From the NCBI GenBank assembly GCA_019694155.1, contig JAIBCN010000208.1, forward strand, positions 1 through 39,083: a stretch of DNA of 39,083 bases, written 5' to 3'. Positions 34,389 through 39,083 of this stretch are shown in pieces (the stretch's first letter is position 1; each line of letters starts with the position of its first letter). The notes below the pieces were generated by a model that saw only the letters and a list, made by a program, of their open reading frames with translations, was not told the DNA's origin and did no database searches. A program made the translations under genes and the position numbers. This DNA is from Vicinamibacteria bacterium. GTDB lineage: Bacteria; Acidobacteriota; Vicinamibacteria; Fen-336; JAGNNV01.

Positions 34389-34416
34389 CCGCGGGCCGCA
34401 TCTACCCAGCCCGCGG
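34389..34416 (-). terminator. GC-rich hairpin downstream of the response regulator gene
   Basis: CCGCGGGC (34389-34396) and GCCCGCGG (34409-34416) form a perfect 8-bp stem with a 12-base loop, about 80 bases beyond the stop codon on the minus strand. No T tract follows, so its role as terminator is uncertain. Confidence 0.3.
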
Positions 34417-34496
34417 CATTGGTAGTTGGGAAGGGGATCCCGGCTTTCGTAGCTCGGCTTCGCGCTCGGGATGTCGCGGGGGACGCGGCGATGCGT

Positions 34497-35960
34497 CTAG
34501 TGCGTGGGCTCGTCCGCGCCCTCTTCGCCTTCGTCCGCCTCGATCACGTCCTCGCCCGGGGTGCGGCCCTTGCGGGGCGCGATCATGCGGTGGCGCTTGA
34601 GCATCTCGTTGAGCGTGGTGGGCTTCACTCCCAGGATTCGGGCCGCGTCCTTCTGGATGCCCCGCGCGGCCTCGAGGGCCACCGCGATCATCCGCTGCTC
34701 GAACTCGGCGGCCGCGCGCTTCAGGTTGAAACTGTCGCGGTCCATCGTGGTGGCGTCGGCGCCTGGAGCCCCGGCCGCGGCCTGCGGCGTCCGGACTTGC
34801 GGAGGCAGCTCCGTTTCGTCGATCAGGTCGGAGGCGGCGAGGACCACGCCCCGCTCCACCGTGTTCTCCAGCTCGCGCACGTTCCCCGGCCAGTCGAAGT
34901 CGATCACCTTCTCGAGAGCGGCGCGGGTGAAGCCGCGAACGTTGCGGCCGTTGTCCTTCGCGTACTTCGTGATGAAGTGCTGGACGAGGGCCGGGATGTC
35001 CTCCTTGCGCGCGCGCAGCGGAGGGAGGTCGATGGTGATGACGTTGAGGCGATAGAAGAGATCCTCTCGGAACCGTCCTTCGAGCACGGCGCGGCGCAGG
35101 TCGATGTTGGTGGCCGCGATGATGCGCACATCCACCTTCACGATCTCGGTTCCGCCGAGCCGCATGAACTCCCGCTCCTGGATGACGCGCAGGAGCTTCG
35201 CCTGGGTCTCCATGCTCACGTTGCCGATCTCGTCGAAGAAGAGCGTCCCCTTGTCGGCCAGTTCGAAGAGGCCCTTCTTCGAATAGAAGGCGCCCGTGAA
35301 AGCGCCCTTCACGTGGCCGAAGAGGTTTGATTCGAGAAGCTCGTGGGGAAGCGAGCCCGAGTTCACCACGATGAACGGCCGCTCGGCCCGGGGCGAGGAC
35401 GCGTGCAGCGCCTTCGCCACCAGCTCCTTGCCCGTGCCGCTCTCGCCGTTGATCAACACGGTGGTCCGCGCCGGCCCCGCCTGCTGGATGAGCGCGTAGA
35501 CCTGTTCCATCCTCGGGCTCTTCCCCACGAGGCCGAGGAAATTGCCCTGGGGCCTGATGGCGAGCTTCAGCGCGCGGTTCTCGTCGACGAGATCGCTCTG
35601 GCGCAGGGCCTTTTGCAGGAGGATGAGCAGCTCATCGTGCTTGAAGGGCTTGGTGACGTAATCGAAAGCGCCCTTCTTCATGGCTGCGATCGCGGTCTCG
35701 ATGGAAGCCTGCGCGGTCAGCATGAGCACGGGCAGGTTCTCGTCCATCCGCTTCAGCTCGTCGAGCACCTCGAGGCCGGACATGCCGGGAAGCATGAGAT
35801 CGAGGATCACCGCGTCGACCGGGGCGTCCTTCAGCTCCGCCAGGGCGTCAGGTCCGGTGGCCGCGAAGCGCACGGAATAGCCTTCGCCTCCCAGCACGCT
35901 GCCCAGCACGTCGCGCATGACTTCTTCGTCGTCGACAACGAGGATCCTGGGAAGGGACAT
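34497..35960 (-). CDS. Sigma-54-dependent response regulator (NtrC family)
   Basis: 487-aa transcription activator. The receiver domain (residues 1-120) has the acidic pocket D10/D11, phospho-acceptor D54 and K104. The AAA+ domain (about 142-385) has Walker A GESGTGKE (172-179), the sigma-54 contact loop GAFTGA (219-224), Walker B GTLFFDEIG and WPGNVRELEN. A Fis-type helix-turn-helix lies near the C-terminus (KDAARILGVKPTTLNEMLKRH), followed by an unusual acidic tail (GEDVIEADEGEEGADEPTH). Once phosphorylated it should remodel RNA polymerase-sigma-54 at distant enhancers. It starts 24 bases after the stop of the sensor kinase gene, so the two form an operon and a cognate pair. Target promoters are not evident in the window. 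Confidence 0.95.
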   Translation of the reverse strand: MSLPRILVVDDEEVMRDVLGSVLGGEGYSVRFAATGPDALAELKDAPVDAVILDLMLPGMSGLEVLDELKRMDENLPVLMLTAQASIETAIAAMKKGAFDYVTKPFKHDELLILLQKALRQSDLVDENRALKLAIRPQGNFLGLVGKSPRMEQVYALIQQAGPARTTVLINGESGTGKELVAKALHASSPRAERPFIVVNSGSLPHELLESNLFGHVKGAFTGAFYSKKGLFELADKGTLFFDEIGNVSMETQAKLLRVIQEREFMRLGGTEIVKVDVRIIAATNIDLRRAVLEGRFREDLFYRLNVITIDLPPLRARKEDIPALVQHFITKYAKDNGRNVRGFTRAALEKVIDFDWPGNVRELENTVERGVVLAASDLIDETELPPQVRTPQAAAGAPGADATTMDRDSFNLKRAAAEFEQRMIAVALEAARGIQKDAARILGVKPTTLNEMLKRHRMIAPRKGRTPGEDVIEADEGEEGADEPTH

Positions 35961-35984
35961 TTCGGGGGCGGTTAAGAAGAAGGG

Positions 35985-38822
35985 CTAACGGGCGCGCGCG
36001 ATCGCGGCCCGGCGTTCGGTGGGGAGACGCACTTCGAAGCGCGAGCCCTGGCCCCGGGCGCTCGTGGCCCGGATCGCCCCGCCGTGCTCCTGGACGATGC
36101 CGTACGAGACCGCGAGGCCGAGCCCCGTGCCCTGGCCCACGTCCTTGGTGGTGAAGAAGGGATCGAAGATGCGGGGCAGATCGGCCTCGGGAATGCCGAG
36201 GCCGGTGTCGCTCACCTCCACCACCACGTCGCGGCCATCCACGAAGGTCTTGAGGGTCAGCCAGCCGCCGCTCGGCATGGCGTCGCGCGCGTTGAGGATG
36301 AGGTTGAAGAGGACCTGCTGGATCTTGTTCTCGCTGCCCAGAACGGTGGGGAGGTCCGAAGCCAGCTCCTTCACCACCCGCACCTTCGCCTTGTCGAGCT
36401 GGTGTTCGACGAGCGAGAGGACATCCGCCACCACCTTGGAGACATCGAGGGAGGCGTCGTCGCTGCCGCCCGCGCGGGCGAAATTGAGGAGGTTGCTCAC
36501 GATCTTGGCGCCGCGGAAGGTCTGCTTCTCGATCTTGTCCAGCCACTCGATGCGCGCATCCTTGGGGTCCATCTGGGAGCGCAGGAGCTGGGTGTAGGAG
36601 GAGATGCCGGTGAGCGGCGTATTGACCTCGTGGGCGACGCCCGCGGCGAGAAGGCCCACCGCGACCATCTTCTCGGTCTGCTGCACCTGGCGCTCCAGGG
36701 CTACCCGATCGGTGACGTCGTGGAAGATGAGGACGGCGCGCGCTTCCCGACCCGCGGTCGCCGCCAGGGAGGAGTCGAAGGGCGCCGCGTTCACGTTGAC
36801 CGTGACCGCGCGTCCGCTCTGCAGTTTGAGGGCGACCTTGTAGAGGTGCTCTGCTTCGCCGCCCGATTCGGGAAGGATGGGGGCGAGCACCTCGGAGGCG
36901 TCCGTCGAGAGGGCTTCGGCCAGGGTCTTGCCGATCGCTGCATCGCGCGAGACGCCCGCGAGGCGCTCCATGCCGCGATTCCAGCGCTCGATCCGGCCGT
37001 TCCGGCCCAGGACCACGACGCCCGCTTCCATGCTCTCCACGATGTTCGCGTGGTAGTCGGTGAGGCGGGTGAGCTCGCGCGCCTTGTCCTCGAGCCGCTC
37101 GTACAGGCGCCCGTTGAGGATGGCGGTCGCGGAGACCGCGCACAGGGAGCGGACGAGCTCGGCCTCGTCCTCGTCCATGGTCTCGGGCGAGCCCGGGTCG
37201 CCGAGGGCGAGGACGGCCACCGCCTCGCCGCGCGCGACGAGCGGGAAATAATGAGCGAAAAGATCGGAGGCGCTGTCGAAGCCGCTCGTGACCGGGCCCA
37301 CGCTGGAGTCGGACAGATCGACCTGGAAGGCGCGCTGCACGGAGAGATCGCTCTCCGCCGTGGGGATTCCCGCGAGGCCGAAGTGGCGGACCGTCTCGAT
37401 GCGGCCCGCGTTCCTCGCGAAGAGGGCGCCGCGAGTGATGCTCAACGCCTGCTGCGCCCCGGTCAGGAGGCGCTCGGCCAGGCGGTCGCGGTCCAGTTCG
37501 GTCGAGAGCTCGGGCGAGAGGCGGAGCAGGATCTGCCGCGAGTCGTAGCGGTCCTTGAGGGCCAGCCGGTCCACCGCGGTCTGGATCCGCTTCTTCAACG
37601 GGAAGAAGGTGAGGGCCACGAGGCAGATCACCAGGATGAGGGGCGCCGCGTCCGTCCGGTTGACGTCGCCCATGAGGCCGAGGACGAGGAGGCAGACCCC
37701 GAAGACGGTGGTGACCGCGATGAGGGAGACGAGCAGGCGGCGGAAGAGGAATCCGATGTCGACGATCCGGTTCTGGATGATCGCGTAGGCGAGGGAGAGG
37801 GGCAGGAGAGCGAGGGGAATCTGGCCGAAGAGCTCCGGCACCGTTCCCCCCGCGCGGCCGAGCGCGAAAGGCACCGCGTAGAACGCGAGGAACGGCCCGA
37901 TTCCCGCGGCGGTGCCGAGAGCGAGAGACCTCATGCGGCGCCGCTCCAGGCCCACGCGCGCATGCGAGGAGGCACGCCACAGGGTCACGAAGCCCGCGAG
38001 GAAGAAGAGGCTGAAGTAGATGGGGCCGAGGCGATCCGTCCAGCCGAGGATGCTTTCCGCGAGGCGGAACGAGCCCGCGCCGAGGAGCCCGAAGAGCTCG
38101 AGGGCCATGAACACCAGGGCCGCGCCGTAGACCCGCGCGGTCGTGGCGCGGGTGGCCGTCTTCGAGAGCTTGAGGCAGAAGTGGAGATAGCAGGGCGGCA
38201 GGAGAGCGATCCCCATGGTGTCGATGATCAGGAGTCCCCAATCCACGGCGTCGAGCCGGCCCGAGTCGGAGACCGCGTAGACGATGAAGAAGAGCGCGCA
38301 CAGGGAGGCGAAGTGCAGGCGCAGCGGCTCGCCCGGCCGCCTCATGGCGACGAGGGTGCCGAGGCCGAGGCAGAAGAAACCCATCAGCGAGAGATAGGTG
38401 TAAAGCCGCCGGTCGCCCGCGGGCAGCGTGATGGGCTGCAGGTGGTGACTTGTCTCCACCCCGCCCCGCGACACGCGGTACTCGACGTCCGTGCCGTAAG
38501 CCACCGACCGCGAGAGTTCGAGCGCCACGTCGTCGGGGGTCGAGACCCGGTGGTCGGCGATCGCGATCAGCCGGTCGCCCCGCTGGAGTCCGGCGGCGGC
38601 GGCGGGCGAGCCGGGCACCACCGTGTCCGCCACCAGTTCACCCCGGATGGATCTCCAGGACACGCCGTCCTCGCGCCACTTGGGGCCCAGGCGTTCGACC
38701 AGGCTCAGGATGCCGACGGAGGCGAGCAGCGCCGCCGCCATGAGAATCCGGTTGCGCCGCGAGACGCGCCGCGAGAATCGCTTCTGCAGCGATGCGAACG
38801 GTTCAGCAGGAAGGGTGAACAA
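35985..38822 (-). CDS. Polytopic PDZ-GAF-PAS sensor histidine kinase
   Basis: 945-aa inner-membrane kinase. One transmembrane helix (residues about 26-44) precedes a PDZ domain (about 52-128: ADTVVPGSPAAAAGLQRGDRLIAI), predicted to be periplasmic. About nine more helices follow between residues 141 and 408. The cytoplasmic part has a GAF-like domain (about 430-572), a PAS domain (about 590-705), the HisKA helix with phospho-acceptor H731 in GVAHEVNTPLTGI, and the HATPase (N box NLILNARDAM, G1 DTGLGIP, F box DPFFTTK, G2 GQGTGLGL). The gene appears to start at TTG (38822) after GAGG; the first ATG is at residue 28 within helix 1 and is a weaker choice. It is paired with the NtrC-type regulator downstream. 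A PDZ sensor suggests detection of protein C-termini or misfolded envelope proteins; that is inference. Confidence 0.92.
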   Translation of the reverse strand: MFTLPAEPFASLQKRFSRRVSRRNRILMAAALLASVGILSLVERLGPKWREDGVSWRSIRGELVADTVVPGSPAAAAGLQRGDRLIAIADHRVSTPDDVALELSRSVAYGTDVEYRVSRGGVETSHHLQPITLPAGDRRLYTYLSLMGFFCLGLGTLVAMRRPGEPLRLHFASLCALFFIVYAVSDSGRLDAVDWGLLIIDTMGIALLPPCYLHFCLKLSKTATRATTARVYGAALVFMALELFGLLGAGSFRLAESILGWTDRLGPIYFSLFFLAGFVTLWRASSHARVGLERRRMRSLALGTAAGIGPFLAFYAVPFALGRAGGTVPELFGQIPLALLPLSLAYAIIQNRIVDIGFLFRRLLVSLIAVTTVFGVCLLVLGLMGDVNRTDAAPLILVICLVALTFFPLKKRIQTAVDRLALKDRYDSRQILLRLSPELSTELDRDRLAERLLTGAQQALSITRGALFARNAGRIETVRHFGLAGIPTAESDLSVQRAFQVDLSDSSVGPVTSGFDSASDLFAHYFPLVARGEAVAVLALGDPGSPETMDEDEAELVRSLCAVSATAILNGRLYERLEDKARELTRLTDYHANIVESMEAGVVVLGRNGRIERWNRGMERLAGVSRDAAIGKTLAEALSTDASEVLAPILPESGGEAEHLYKVALKLQSGRAVTVNVNAAPFDSSLAATAGREARAVLIFHDVTDRVALERQVQQTEKMVAVGLLAAGVAHEVNTPLTGISSYTQLLRSQMDPKDARIEWLDKIEKQTFRGAKIVSNLLNFARAGGSDDASLDVSKVVADVLSLVEHQLDKAKVRVVKELASDLPTVLGSENKIQQVLFNLILNARDAMPSGGWLTLKTFVDGRDVVVEVSDTGLGIPEADLPRIFDPFFTTKDVGQGTGLGLAVSYGIVQEHGGAIRATSARGQGSRFEVRLPTERRAAIARAR

Positions 38823-38843
38823 GCGTTCCGCCTCGCGCTTCCT

Positions 38844-39083
38844 CTAGAACTTCACCCGGATGCCGCCGGTGATCCGGCGGGGCGGCGCGGCCACCGCGAA
38901 CTCGTCGACGTTCCGCCGGTCGACATCGTCGTAGTACACGTTGCGGAGGCTGAGCAGGACCGCCATGTCCGCGCCGATCACCGAGGGGACGAACGGCACG
39001 TCCTGGCGCAGTTCGATCAGGTACCGCTGCGCCCTCATGCGGGGCCGGGGCGCGCCCTCGTAGGCGGCGACGGCGGCGCCTTC
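38844..39083 (-). CDS. C-terminal fragment of probable outer-membrane beta-barrel protein
   Basis: Last 79 residues of a protein whose N-terminus lies beyond the window; the frame is open to base 39083. Strand-like segments (AQRYLIELRQDVPF, ADMAVLLSLRNVYYDD) lead to a terminal PPRRITGGIRVKF. The final Phe and alternating pattern fit the last strands of a TonB-dependent receptor or similar barrel, but no defining motif is inside the window. It ends 21 bases before the kinase start, so the two may be co-transcribed. Confidence 0.5.
   Translation of the reverse strand, partial: EGAAVAAYEGAPRPRMRAQRYLIELRQDVPFVPSVIGADMAVLLSLRNVYYDDVDRRNVDEFAVAAPPRRITGGIRVKF

Larger units (their letters stand above)
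33649..34496. other. Long non-coding region with repeats and hairpins
   Basis: 848 bp without a credible gene on either strand; open frames here give Arg/Pro-rich products without family features. It holds a REP-like segment (33684-33805), a 9-bp inverted repeat GGGGTTCGC (33916-33924)/GCGAACCCC (33953-33961), the 134-bp fold-back element (34199-34332) and an 8-bp hairpin (34389-34416). The convergent hexosaminidase and response-regulator genes end at its two edges, so no promoter need be present. Confidence 0.7.

Noticed and set aside
33649..34496. tRNA, rRNA fragment or degraded gene in the long non-coding region
   Set aside because: No TpsiC-like arm with cloverleaf, no rRNA-like sequence, and no frame with recognisable protein remnants; repeats explain most of the structure.
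35848..38301. Second minus-strand open frame overlapping the kinase in another frame
   Set aside because: Arg/Pro/His-rich frame-shifted reading of the kinase gene, no domains.

Overview
The window is GC-rich DNA (most codons end in G or C) that most resembles an Acidobacteriota chromosome. Evidence for this is a secreted VWA protein of the 'VWFA-related Acidobacterial' type, a secreted tricorn-type protease, a very large Asp-box/sortilin-type propeller, a pair of DUF3857 transglutaminase-like exoproteins, and a multiheme cytochrome with an outer-membrane porin partner. The assignment rests on family knowledge; no rRNA gene is present. Many products carry signal peptides or lipoboxes, so the region is dominated by the cell envelope, secreted peptide and glycan hydrolysis, and electron transfer.

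Layout. 1-2.4 kb: 5' part of a CDF metal exporter (-), a GHMP sugar kinase, a small protein with three internal repeats, and a STAS protein (-). 2.5-9.5 kb: tricorn-like protease, a small outer-membrane barrel followed by a terminator, an unrecognised 322-aa protein, a Cys-rich/coiled-coil small protein (-), a CBS-pair protein and an NrfJ-like OB-fold lipoprotein. 9.5-13.7 kb (-): three genes coupled by ATGA overlaps: a membrane protein, an AMP-forming acyl-CoA synthetase, and a TPP enzyme strikingly like human ILVBL/HACL2. Together the last two suggest bacterial alpha-oxidation of 2-hydroxy fatty acids. 13.9-17.5 kb: a secreted alpha/beta hydrolase and a two-gene 2-oxoacid:ferredoxin oxidoreductase whose gamma domain is fused behind beta.

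17.7-21.1 kb: a DmsE/MtrA-family cytochrome with eleven CXXCH motifs and its MtrB/PioB-type porin, a trans-outer-membrane electron conduit, closed by a strong hairpin. 21.1-25.2 kb: a TPR protein, a VWA protein and a CocE/NonD hydrolase in one operon. 25.3-31.9 kb (-): two overlapping DUF3857/transglutaminase-fold genes, one with an intact Cys-His-Asp triad and one with Cys and His lost, then the Asp-box propeller. Two copies of a 43-bp dispersed repeat lie at the 3' flanks of genes here. 32.0-33.6 kb: a GH20 hexosaminidase lipoprotein.

33.65-34.5 kb is the only long non-coding stretch. It carries a REP-like repeat, several hairpins and a 134-bp fold-back element with perfect 12-bp terminal inverted repeats. 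34.5-38.8 kb (-): a polytopic PDZ-GAF-PAS histidine kinase and its sigma-54-dependent response regulator. The window ends in the C-terminus of a probable outer-membrane barrel.

The candidates most worth following are the HACL2-like alpha-oxidation operon, the active/inactive transglutaminase-fold pair, the fold-back element, the three-repeat small protein, and the eleven-heme conduit beside a ferredoxin oxidoreductase. No tRNA, rRNA, CRISPR array, transposase or phage gene was seen.
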